Shown: positions 17,601 through 24,812 of the stretch, one piece after another
Numbering within the stretch: position 1 is the stretch's first letter
Layout of the letters: each line of letters starts with the position of its first letter
Assembly: GCA_938045585.1 (NCBI GenBank)
Contig: CALIAU010000014.1
Span: 62,001 to 126,000 of the forward strand
DNA: 64,000 bases
Direction: 5' to 3'
From: an uncultured Saprospiraceae bacterium
GTDB taxonomy: Bacteria > Bacteroidota > Bacteroidia > Chitinophagales > Saprospiraceae
Program-made: the position numbers and the translations under genes
The notes under the pieces: model-generated
Seen by the model: only the letters and a program-made list of their open reading frames with translations
Databases searched by the model: none
What the model was told of the DNA's origin: nothing

Positions 17601-19038
17601 ATCCATCCGCAACGGTTGGTGGTGGCAATTCAGCTGTACCAGTACAACTATGATGGTCTACAGAAAACACCATCCCATCTGTAGGACATGTTACAGCAAG
17701 ACCATCGTCTACTAACTTAATAATCTGTACATATTCTTCCACGGTACCAGAACACCAGTCTACTGCTAACCACTCTCTTACAATTTTATATTCACCCTCA
17801 CACAATTCTATTGTATGGTCTTCATATGTAATTGCAAGTCCACATACCAGCTCTGTAAATGGCAATTCATTTATAGTAGGATATGCATAGTTCGCTGCAT
17901 CCGCTTCTGAATTTCCTTGGTCTAAGAAAAAATCATAGATATCATCCGGTGAACCCTCGTATTCACATGGAATTTCTACGATCGGATTGGGTGGTACCAC
18001 ATCCACTAAGCTAATAGGCTTTAATAAAAATTCTTGGGTACAGGTAGAGCTGTTACCATGCTCGTCTGTAAAAATCCAAGTTCTAAATATCTTTTTTGAA
18101 CTACATCCAAAGTCTACAACTTCATCATTATAATCCGATGTAAAGTCTGTACACTCTTCTGTTGCATCTGGCGTAGGTGTTGGGATCGTCTGCGGTGACG
18201 CCGTAATACCATCCGCTTGATTACACGTAAACATACATTCCTCATCAAACATAAATAACTCCATATTTGTGTTGACTGTATAGTTACATGGTGCCACTAA
18301 GTCTGCTACATCTAGGTATATCACTAATTGATATATGCCCACAGGTAATTGACTTACAAGGAGTCCAGTATCATCATCTCCACTTGCAATAATATTTGCA
18401 CACGGATTATCTGGATCAAAATTTCCAGCATAGATAACACCCACCTGATCACACCCTAGGGTATGCGAAGTAAAGTTTGCACTAAAGTTTGTAGTAAATT
18501 CATTCACTGCAAAATTGTGTACCTGATAAAATGCATCAGGTCCATCAAAACCACCGCTGATAATATCACAGGTAGGGATAGATGGATCACCACCCGTAAA
18601 TGAATCGGAAAATTCGTCAAAGGCTTCTCCGCCTTCTGGACAATCACACTCCAAGAGGGGTGCAAGTTTGTCTTCTACAGTAACGTGACCCCAACAAGAA
18701 TTACCAGTTGGAATCTCAAAAATGGAAACCTGATAAACACCCGGTAATGATAATGTCACAGACGGTCCTGTAACACCATCTATAGTAACCTCGTAGTTAG
18801 CGGGGTCATATCCTGGTATGGATTCCTCACCCTCCAGAACAACATCTGGAGTAATGATAGCTTCACACGTCCCACTTAATGATACATTCACATTGTCGTT
18901 ACAAGCAAGTGTTACATCAAGTAATCCCTTCTCGTGAGAGTTGGGAAACAAAGGACTGGAAGCCAATAAAATAAGTAAAGTTAACAAGCTACATACGCGC
19001 ATTACTTTACTCTTAATAGTTAAATCGGCTTTAACCAT
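14611..19038 (-). CDS. Large T9SS type A surface protein with Ig/HYR-like, dockerin-like and cohesin-like parts
   Basis: 1475 residues. The N-terminal signal segment contains LLTLLILLASSPLF. About 1000 residues of acidic, cysteine-rich, tandem Ig-like/HYR-like domains follow, with recurrent DNTPP, DNNAPI and DNKPP boundaries, CxxxVTVxD strands and many paired Cys. Near residues 1085-1210 a carboxypeptidase-regulatory-like segment (GKIRTEDGKSVENVEVVAS) leads to a dockerin-type region with two calcium loops (LDILLMQKHIL, DINNDQSVSAIDLVELRKIIL). A cohesin-like beta-sandwich follows, then a type A T9SS sorting domain (NQPNPFSETTTIHFNL ... MIIIQ). It should be exported through T9SS and attached to the cell surface, as an adhesin or matrix protein. 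Domain names are from memory of family patterns. Confidence 0.85.
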   Translation of the reverse strand: MVKADLTIKSKVMRVCSLLTLLILLASSPLFPNSHEKGLLDVTLACNDNVNVSLSGTCEAIITPDVVLEGEESIPGYDPANYEVTIDGVTGPSVTLSLPGVYQVSIFEIPTGNSCWGHVTVEDKLAPLLECDCPEGGEAFDEFSDSFTGGDPSIPTCDIISGGFDGPDAFYQVHNFAVNEFTTNFSANFTSHTLGCDQVGVIYAGNFDPDNPCANIIASGDDDTGLLVSQLPVGIYQLVIYLDVADLVAPCNYTVNTNMELFMFDEECMFTCNQADGITASPQTIPTPTPDATEECTDFTSDYNDEVVDFGCSSKKIFRTWIFTDEHGNSSTCTQEFLLKPISLVDVVPPNPIVEIPCEYEGSPDDIYDFFLDQGNSEADAANYAYPTINELPFTELVCGLAITYEDHTIELCEGEYKIVREWLAVDWCSGTVEEYVQIIKLVDDGLAVTCPTDGMVFSVDHHSCTGTAELPPPTVADGSCSTLTYKVGFLLADTNGNPPPDAVYTFTNVVYPITSNAVIFNLPLGRSWIQYEVSDACGRTASCFTEVDLEDNTPPVPVCQEFTVISLTTLGWAHAYAESFNSGSHDNCTDVEIYVRRMDGGCDDPDVPMPEVAFEVGNIDYFDYEAFCCADIADNPIMIELIVVDAFGNYNTCMVEATIQDKLPTSLMCPDDISIDCSDDIDDLDLTGRPTATGSCGDVPTSYTDNTSGLNDCGIGVVRRTWRITGTNMTCLQRITVGAADPFNGFDITWPQDMTVDCEDLGENIPTWDENVCAQVGYTLDSDTFFIETGACFKILNSFTVIDWCVYDSDDPLDESSDGVWQHIQTIKVEDNNAPIVNCTDITVEADDFWDDDNDGITCESKNVTITANATDIGNCMSNWLKWEVTIDFWGDGNVDEIYSSFVPFNSSNYISPTMSGEELSITLDSDIPGSMNNHIIQWYVTDGCGNGGSCSSNLMVVDNKPPTPYCLNVSTALMDNGELEIWACDFDLGSFDNCSTTLKFTFNDNYDSPEEDPKFDEDTNCSYRLFTCDDLPAVAGEPITLDIFVWDEKDNYDYCTVTLTLVDNTGSCDDNSAAKLDVLGKIRTEDGKSVENVEVVASSNSPEFPKVEYTDENGQYAFDDNPALFNYTLTPELDNDHLNGVTTLDILLMQKHILGTQVFDSPYKYIAADINNDQSVSAIDLVELRKIILGIYPEFPVNKSWRFVDESQVLIPTQPWPFSELIQINGLMQNLLSEDFVGVKVGDVNESVTPNFANIVSDTRTGQTLEFVTEQMEDGKIAFIAGEGFNDVYGYQFAMHIGNAGNVTGVTPAAIEVNTENFGINAAGTLTTSYHSLEPMDFAEGTLLFTLDTDVTTTLELVEDQLRSEAYMTSELNVINVSLRNKEHTSLGYALHQNQPNPFSETTTIHFNLGQAGKTTIRFFDVAGRLIRQMNGDYDKGVHSMTLNKEDLGNNAIIYYQLQSGTFTATRKMIIIQ

Positions 19039-19332
19039 GATTTAGAGTTTTGGTTATTAAATAAAGTAAATAAGCGCTCTGTTTTTCAGAGCTTGTTCAG
19101 ATTAAAAGGGGAATACTTAAAGGAGCGGGGAATCTCCGTGATTTGTTTATGAGACACAAATATAGTATCACCTCCCTCTATTTATTTTCTTTTAGAGTCG
19201 GTAATTTTTGCATATAATTTTCTTGCATGCAATATCTAAAATTGAAATATCGGACAAGTCTTTCTTTATCAATTTACTACATAATGAAATTTTAAAATTT
19301 GTCTTAATGAGAGAAGGAGGGACGTAGAGCTT

Positions 19333-19394
19333 GCCTGCTTGCGCAAGCAGGCAGGATGAAGGGATGAAGAGCTTGCCTGCGTGCGCAAGCAGGC
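19333..19394. repeat. Tandem pair of GC-rich palindromes
   Basis: Bases 19333-19352 form a perfect 20-base palindrome (GCCTGCTTGC and its reverse complement). Bases 19375-19394 repeat it with one change. The two copies are separated by GA-rich sequence that is itself partly repeated. Each would fold as a strong hairpin in either strand. Related sequence recurs near 23010-23043. Confidence 0.85.
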
Positions 19395-19463
19395 AGGACG
19401 GAGAGATGAAGAGACGGAGAGATAAAGAGAGAGCGACATGTTCGGTCAACTCCTAATTAACAT

Positions 19464-19501
19464 GAAACCTGCCTTCCAAAGAACGCAGACAAGCCGCGAA
19501 A
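19464..19501. repeat. Left arm of a 38-base inverted repeat
   Basis: This 38-base sequence is the exact reverse complement of 22832-22869. The arms bracket the CAP gene and the TonB-dependent outer membrane protein gene (3.3 kb). Outside the arms no transposase is present. Confidence 0.9.
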
Positions 19502-19565
19502 CCTGGAAACCGTGAAACTGCGAAACCTGGAAACCGTGAGACCGCGAAACCGCGAAACCGATTAC

Positions 19566-20081
19566 TCACATACCCTCAGAATACCTAGGATTTTTTCTGT
19601 ACATATTACTTGGAAGAGTTTTCCCAAAGTGCTGCACCCAATATTTGCCTTTGCGTGCAATGCCCATATCAGTCATACGTGCATCCATGAGGAGTTTACA
19701 ATGGCTTGGACTTTTTATCCAGTCCTTGAACACTTGCATAAAGTGACGCTGACCCTCACCTAGATTCTCCCCAGCATACTGCCATCTGTAGCCAACCCTA
19801 TCCATACGATCACCTACATCTTTTCCATCAGGTCCTATGTGTGCAAAGAATCTATACTCATACATTTTCTGGGCGTGGATACGTGCAGATTGCACTAACT
19901 TTTCCTCCCATTGGATGGGCTTGACCGGTGGCATATATCTACCATCACAGTTACAACCCTTAGCGCGTAAATCATTGACTCGTTCGACCATAAAATCAAC
20001 GGAGACCTTGGTATCCGTTGTGCCTCTATACTGAGAGAACAGGGCCATTGGAAATAATAATATGAGAATAACTATGCGCAT
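19566..20081 (-). CDS. CAP-domain (SCP/PR-1-like) secreted protein
   Basis: 171 residues with a signal peptide (MRIVILILLFPMALFSQ). The CAP domain shows VERVNDLRAKGCNC at the start, the histidine-bearing SARIHAQKMYEYRFFAH, the YAGENLGEG signature near residue 108 and WIKSPSHCKLLMD near 126. Bacterial CAP proteins are secreted and of mostly unknown role (protease, lipid binding or adhesion). The family usually includes a histidine-glutamate cavity, and H/E residues are present here. It lies divergent from the TonB receptor, inside the 38-base inverted repeat. Confidence 0.9.
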   Translation of the reverse strand: MRIVILILLFPMALFSQYRGTTDTKVSVDFMVERVNDLRAKGCNCDGRYMPPVKPIQWEEKLVQSARIHAQKMYEYRFFAHIGPDGKDVGDRMDRVGYRWQYAGENLGEGQRHFMQVFKDWIKSPSHCKLLMDARMTDMGIARKGKYWVQHFGKTLPSNMYRKNPRYSEGM

Positions 20082-20332
20082 CTAGTAAATGTAACGAAGA
20101 CTGTTTGTATAGCGTATCTTTTCCCACATAAAATTTTGTTAATGCATAGAATAAAGCACGCCTACACTATAAATACGAGATCAGATCTAAATAGTTACAT
20201 TTTTAGCCTATTTCTATCAGGAAACGGACTAAATAATGCTTCGTTAAAAGCTTATTCAGAAAAATTGCAAGTATGATTAAACTTCTTCCCATCTTTATTG
20301 TCTAATGTATTTGGATCAGAATTCAATTAAGC

Positions 20333-22816
20333 ATGAAAAGTACTCATATTCTACTTTTAATTTTTTTGACCTTTGGTCTGCAAGCCCAGCGTGGAGCTAG
20401 AAATGGAGGAGGAAAGGGATTTAAAGTCTCTATAGTAGGACAGCTACTAGATGAAAGCACGAATCTTCCTCTTGCCTATGCTACCATCTCATTATTTTCA
20501 AAAGTAGATTCTAGTTTGGTGGCAGGTGCCCTCTCCGATGATAATGGAAAATTTTCATTGGAGTCTAGCCCTGGCAAATACTATGGTGTCGTTGAATACA
20601 TTTCGTACGAAAATACCTACATAGATAACATACCCTTTGAAAAAGGCAAACGTGAAATAGATCTAGGTTCCATTTATTTAAATCCAGACTCCTATACCCT
20701 ATCCCAAGTAGAGATACGGGCAGAAAAAAGTGAAACGCAATTTTCACTCGACAAAAAGATATTTAATGTTGGTAAGGATCTAGCTGGTAGAGGTGGCTCC
20801 GCAGAAGATATCCTCGACAATGTACCTTCTGTAGCAGTAGACATTGAAGGCAATGTGAGTTTACGTGGAAGTGGTAATGTGAAAATATTAATTGATGGCA
20901 GACCCTCTGGATTGGTAGGAGCAGATAATGCAAATGGCCTTAGACAGTTACCATCTAATATGATTGATAAGGTAGAAGTAATTACCAACCCCTCTGCTAA
21001 ATACGAGGCAGATGGTATGGCTGGAATTATAAATATTGTTCTCAAGAAAGAAAATAGATCTGGTTACAACTCCACGATAGAAGGAAGTATAGGCATTCCA
21101 GAAACCTATGGTTTAAATTACACTGGAAATTATAGATCGGGCGCAACAAACTATTTTGCCTCCTATGGATTTTCAAATAGAAATAGTCCAGGCGGCGGAT
21201 CACGAGAGCAATCCCTCGCCTTTTTTGACTTCAATCAATATTCCGACCAAATCAGAGATATCGACAGAAGTGGTCTTTCGCATAATATCCGAGCAGGCCT
21301 TGACCTTTCTATAAACGAAAAACAAACCCTTACTGGAAGTATTACATTTAGAGATTCTGATGAAGAAAACAATAACCTCGTAAGTTATGAAGACTACATT
21401 GGACCAGTGAATTCAACTGAACGAACACTAGTAGCGCTGATTGAACGTAAGGATGATGAGATAGAGCGAGAGAAAAGGTTCGAATATAGCCTTGCTTACC
21501 TGAATAGGTTAAATGATAAAGGAAAAGAACTCAGTGCAACGGTACAGTACAGAAGCGATATTGAAACAGAGTCCTCTGACTTTGAAGAAACACTCTTTGA
21601 TGACTTTGGTGTGCCTTCTAACACACCACCAGCATTTCAACGTTCTGCCAACGAAGAGGCACAAAGCAATGTATTGTTTCAGTTGGACTTCACAAATCCA
21701 TTTTCTAAAGAATCAAAGTTGGAATTTGGAGCACGCGTAAATCTGAGAGAAATAAGTAACGACTACAGAGTAGAGGACAGAGTAGATGATGAGTGGATAC
21801 CAGTTATAGGATTTGATAATGTATTTAATTACAATGAAGATGTGTTTGCCTTATATTCTACCTATGGTAATTCCTTCGAGAAATTTTCTTATCAGTTGGG
21901 CTTACGTGGTGAGTATTCACATGTAGTTACAGAATTAGAAGAAACAAATGAAGTGAACGACAGAGATTACTTCGGTCTCTTCCCAAGTGCACACTTCAAT
22001 TATCAGATAAATGAAGGCAATGCATTTCAAATAAGCTATAGTAGACGTATCCAAAGACCTCGGTTTTGGTATTTGAACCCCTTCTTTTCCTTTGGTGATA
22101 ACAGAAACTTTTTTGGAGGAAATCCGAATCTAGATCCAGAGTATACGAATTCCTATGAGGTAGGACATATAAAGTATTGGGAAGGCTTTACACTTAACTC
22201 CTCCTTATTCTGGCGTCATAGCTATGATGTAATAGAGAGAATTCAAATTTCTAATGGAGATGGTACGACCCTGACTGCACCTCAAAATCTTTCTGAACGC
22301 GATGATTTTGGTTTGGATGTAAATGCTTCTTTTTCCAAATTGAATTGGTGGAGATTAGATGGAAATGTGAGCGTCTTCCGTTCTATTACAGACGGACAAA
22401 ACATTGGATCAGAATTACAGGCAGATACCTATACCTCTACTGCAAGACTAACAAATAGAATCACTACCCTATCTAATACAGACTTTCAACTTAGAATGAA
22501 TTACAGAGGTCCTAGAGAAACGACACAGGGAAGTAGAAAAGCGATCATATCTGTAGACCTAGGTGTCAGTAGAGATTTCCTTAACAAAAAACTTACGCTC
22601 ACAATAAGCGCCCGCGATTTATTTAACTCACGTAAACGCATCTGGGAAAACGAAATTGGTAATCTATTTACCAAAGGTGATTTCCAATGGAGAGCACGCT
22701 CTGTACAATTCACTGCTGCCTATAAAATACTCAATGACAAAACCCGTAGCAAAGGACGTAGAGGAAATCGCTCTGGCGGTGGAGGTGGCGACTTTGAGGG
22801 TGGCGGAGAGTTTTAG
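20333..22816 (+). CDS. TonB-dependent outer membrane beta-barrel protein
   Basis: 827 residues. The signal peptide (MKSTHILLLIFLTFGLQAQ) is followed by a CarboxypepD_reg-like domain (residues 30-115, GQLLDESTNLPLAYATISLF) and a TonB plug (GSAEDILDNVPSVAVDIEGNVSLRG near 150-175, NVKILIDGRPSGL). The rest is a long barrel rich in alternating aromatic strands, typical of the outer membrane beta-barrel family (OMP_b-brl_3). The C-terminus carries a Gly/Arg-rich tail (GRRGNRSGGGGGDFEGGGEF) instead of a terminal aromatic strand residue, which is odd but seen in relatives. No SusD partner is adjacent. It probably binds a metal-chelate or peptide substrate. Confidence 0.92.
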   Translation: MKSTHILLLIFLTFGLQAQRGARNGGGKGFKVSIVGQLLDESTNLPLAYATISLFSKVDSSLVAGALSDDNGKFSLESSPGKYYGVVEYISYENTYIDNIPFEKGKREIDLGSIYLNPDSYTLSQVEIRAEKSETQFSLDKKIFNVGKDLAGRGGSAEDILDNVPSVAVDIEGNVSLRGSGNVKILIDGRPSGLVGADNANGLRQLPSNMIDKVEVITNPSAKYEADGMAGIINIVLKKENRSGYNSTIEGSIGIPETYGLNYTGNYRSGATNYFASYGFSNRNSPGGGSREQSLAFFDFNQYSDQIRDIDRSGLSHNIRAGLDLSINEKQTLTGSITFRDSDEENNNLVSYEDYIGPVNSTERTLVALIERKDDEIEREKRFEYSLAYLNRLNDKGKELSATVQYRSDIETESSDFEETLFDDFGVPSNTPPAFQRSANEEAQSNVLFQLDFTNPFSKESKLEFGARVNLREISNDYRVEDRVDDEWIPVIGFDNVFNYNEDVFALYSTYGNSFEKFSYQLGLRGEYSHVVTELEETNEVNDRDYFGLFPSAHFNYQINEGNAFQISYSRRIQRPRFWYLNPFFSFGDNRNFFGGNPNLDPEYTNSYEVGHIKYWEGFTLNSSLFWRHSYDVIERIQISNGDGTTLTAPQNLSERDDFGLDVNASFSKLNWWRLDGNVSVFRSITDGQNIGSELQADTYTSTARLTNRITTLSNTDFQLRMNYRGPRETTQGSRKAIISVDLGVSRDFLNKKLTLTISARDLFNSRKRIWENEIGNLFTKGDFQWRARSVQFTAAYKILNDKTRSKGRRGNRSGGGGGDFEGGGEF

Positions 22817-22831
22817 AATGCGGTGTTACGT

Positions 22832-22869
22832 TTTCGCGGCTTGTCTGCGTTCTTTGGAAGGCAGGTTTC
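22832..22869. repeat. Right arm of a 38-base inverted repeat
   Basis: Exact reverse complement of 19464-19501, beginning 16 bases after the stop of the TonB-dependent receptor. A decayed relative of the same sequence follows at about 22921-22955. Confidence 0.9.
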
Positions 22870-22920
22870 GTGGTTGTTCACCTTCGGCTTAGGGTTTCCG
22901 TGCTGGCACTGGTTTCATGG

Positions 22921-23043
22921 CCTGCCTGCGTTCCTTGGAAGGTAGGCTTCCGCAATCTTTAACCGATAAGCAAGACAGAGTGATGAAGGGATAGCGCACC
23001 CTAGTGCGCATGGGGCCTGCCTGCGTGCACAAGTAGGCAGGCA
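22921..23043. repeat. Degenerate copies of the same repeat family
   Basis: GCCTGCCTGCGTTCCTTGGA with a GGTAGGC arm (about 22921-22955) resembles the 38-base inverted repeat, and GCCTGCCTGCGTGC with AAGTAGGCAGGC (about 23011-23042) resembles the palindromes near 19333. GATGAAGGGATA between them matches spacer sequence of the first cluster (GATGAAGGGATG). The gap 22817-23051 has no gene. Confidence 0.65.
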
Positions 23044-23051
23044 CTCTATCT

Positions 23052-23726
23052 TCATCCGACGACATAGGCAGCCAACACCTCCAAATACACCTGTATATGC
23101 TTTTCCTTCTCCTTTCTCCTATACTGCATAATCCATCTGGGATGTGGCAAAGGAATCACTTCATCAAAATATTCACGTCTATCATTAAGCGCTTTTAAAA
23201 ATTTATAATTTTTACCCATACCAAGACAAAGTACTGCGCGTGTGTCAGCTCCTATTTCAATATGGTCCTTTATGGACTTTTCTATATAGGGTGTAACACG
23301 TTTTTCTAATAGCTTATCATCGTAATAATTGATATTCTTTCCAGCCTTAATAAAACCGAGTGGACAGACCGAACTGATATAAAAGTGTTTGGCAAACAAT
23401 TCCATTCCTCCGTATGCTGCTATCATCTCATGGATAAATATAGATGATAGTTCATGTCGTTTTTGAAAATTGTTTTTAATATCCATCAGCTCTTCTAACT
23501 GAATAGGATCTGTAAAAGGGATGCCTGTGACACCAGCACCAAACCTACCAGGATTTATACCCATCAAAAAAATACGCTTGCGGCTATCCTTGTAATATTT
23601 TTGATGATACTGCTTACTGATTCTTAAGACCTCTGCATCAAAGGGATCAATCCAAGAAATACCCTTGGGTAAACGAATCTTGGTTTCAAGATTTCCGTAG
23701 AAGTCCAACATCTTTTTTGAAAACAT
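23052..23726 (-). CDS. SMUG2-like uracil-DNA glycosylase family protein
   Basis: 224 residues of the uracil-DNA glycosylase superfamily. Visible motifs are GINPGRFGAGVTGIPFTDP (residues 55-73, the first active-site motif), YISSVCPLGF near residue 117 and the late PLPHPRWIMQYRRKE near 193, where HP is the expected glycosylase loop. I recognise it as the SMUG2/DUF4918 group, which removes uracil or oxidised pyrimidines from DNA and starts base excision repair. The exact lesion preference is not predictable. It is followed by YpdA, with a 109-base gap. Confidence 0.8.
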   Translation of the reverse strand: MFSKKMLDFYGNLETKIRLPKGISWIDPFDAEVLRISKQYHQKYYKDSRKRIFLMGINPGRFGAGVTGIPFTDPIQLEELMDIKNNFQKRHELSSIFIHEMIAAYGGMELFAKHFYISSVCPLGFIKAGKNINYYDDKLLEKRVTPYIEKSIKDHIEIGADTRAVLCLGMGKNYKFLKALNDRREYFDEVIPLPHPRWIMQYRRKEKEKHIQVYLEVLAAYVVG

Positions 23727-23835
23727 GTACCTAAGATAAGAAAGGAAGAAAAAAAGTGGAGTGTTCTATACTGATCGGATTCAATTGGTTTCCTGTGTAC
23801 TTATATAATACAAAACTAGAGTCAGATAAGTTCCA

Positions 23836-24801
23836 TTATGTATTTCTTTTAGCCAAAATGGACTTCAGGATGCGTTTTCCATCCTCTCTGGTGTTTTCGA
23901 TAAATAGCTTACTGGTAAGCATACCGCTATTGATTACACCTGCCAGATAAAGATTTCTGACATTGGACTCTAGGGTTTCTGGATCAAAGCTTGGAATTTT
24001 ATCAGAGGTTTCTGAAAATTTGATACCTAGACTTTCTAAAAAAGAATAATCAGGAAGATATCCTGTCATAGCAAGTACGTAGTCATTTTTGATTTCAATA
24101 GGACCATCTGGCGTATTTATGCGAACACTGTCTTCTGTTATCCGATCAAGAGTCGAATTAAAATACGCCTTAATGGATCCCTCCTTAATTCTATTTTCAA
24201 TGTTTGGAAGTATCCAATATTTAACTTTTTGGTAGAGCTGCGCATTCCGAATTACCATCGTGACCTCTGCACCCTTTTGCCAGGTTTCTAAGGCAACATC
24301 ACAGGCCGAATTTGCACCACCTACTACAACAAGCTTTTGTCCGATATATCTATGCGCATCGTCGTAGTAATGGTCTACCTTTTCTAAGTCCTCTCCCGGC
24401 ACATGGAGTAATCTTGCTTTATCGTAATATCCTGTGGCTACTATTAGATGCGTGCACGCATAGATTTGCTTTTCTGTATGCACTTGAAAGTCTTCTCCCT
24501 GCTTTATCCCAAGAACTCTATTCCCATACTGAATATGCAATGCATGACTTTCTGCCAATCTTCTATAGTATTCTAAGGCCTCCCTGCGAGTGGGTTTGTC
24601 TGTATGTGAAATAAAGGGAACATCGCCCACCTCTAAATTTTTTGAGGTAGAAAAGAAGGTCATATTACTTGGGAAATTGTAAATAGAATTTACCAAGACA
24701 CCTTTCTCAATCACTAAATAATTGAGATTATTACGATGTGCTTCTATGGCACAGGCAAGACCTGCAGGACCTGCACCAACAATAATAAGATCATAGTGCA
24801 T
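23836..24801 (-). CDS. ypdA: YpdA-family putative bacillithiol disulfide reductase
   Basis: 321 residues with an N-terminal FAD motif GAGPAGLACAIEA (residues 9-21), the YNFPSNMTFFSTS segment near 42-54 typical of YpdA, a second dinucleotide-binding GGANSACDVALE near 160 and an FAD-closing LYLAGVINSG near 288. The family reduces bacillithiol disulfide with NADPH. No redox-active CxxC is visible, as expected for this family. This gene predicts that the organism makes bacillithiol, but bshA/B/C are not in the window. It starts 11 bases before the end of the T9SS type B gene upstream, same strand. Confidence 0.88.
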   Translation of the reverse strand: MHYDLIIVGAGPAGLACAIEAHRNNLNYLVIEKGVLVNSIYNFPSNMTFFSTSKNLEVGDVPFISHTDKPTRREALEYYRRLAESHALHIQYGNRVLGIKQGEDFQVHTEKQIYACTHLIVATGYYDKARLLHVPGEDLEKVDHYYDDAHRYIGQKLVVVGGANSACDVALETWQKGAEVTMVIRNAQLYQKVKYWILPNIENRIKEGSIKAYFNSTLDRITEDSVRINTPDGPIEIKNDYVLAMTGYLPDYSFLESLGIKFSETSDKIPSFDPETLESNVRNLYLAGVINSGMLTSKLFIENTREDGKRILKSILAKRNT

Positions 24802-24812
24802 GTCGCTTATGC

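Larger units (their letters stand above)
19039..19565. other. Repeat-rich intergenic region without genes
   Basis: 527 bases between the start of the large surface protein and the end of the CAP gene. It holds a plausible promoter area near 19039-19190, two near-identical GC-rich palindromes (19333-19394), GA-rich spacer sequence, one arm of a long inverted repeat (19464-19501) and several GAAACC(G/T)-type short repeats up to 19560. Frames here (for example 85 residues on the minus strand) are translations of the repeats and are not genes. Confidence 0.7.

Noticed and set aside
19192-19449. 85-residue minus-strand ORF.
   Set aside because: It translates the GC palindromes and GA-rich repeats; no domain or plausible start context.
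19464-22869. Composite transposon bounded by the 38-bp inverted repeats.
   Set aside because: No transposase or integrase is present and no target-site duplication could be seen.
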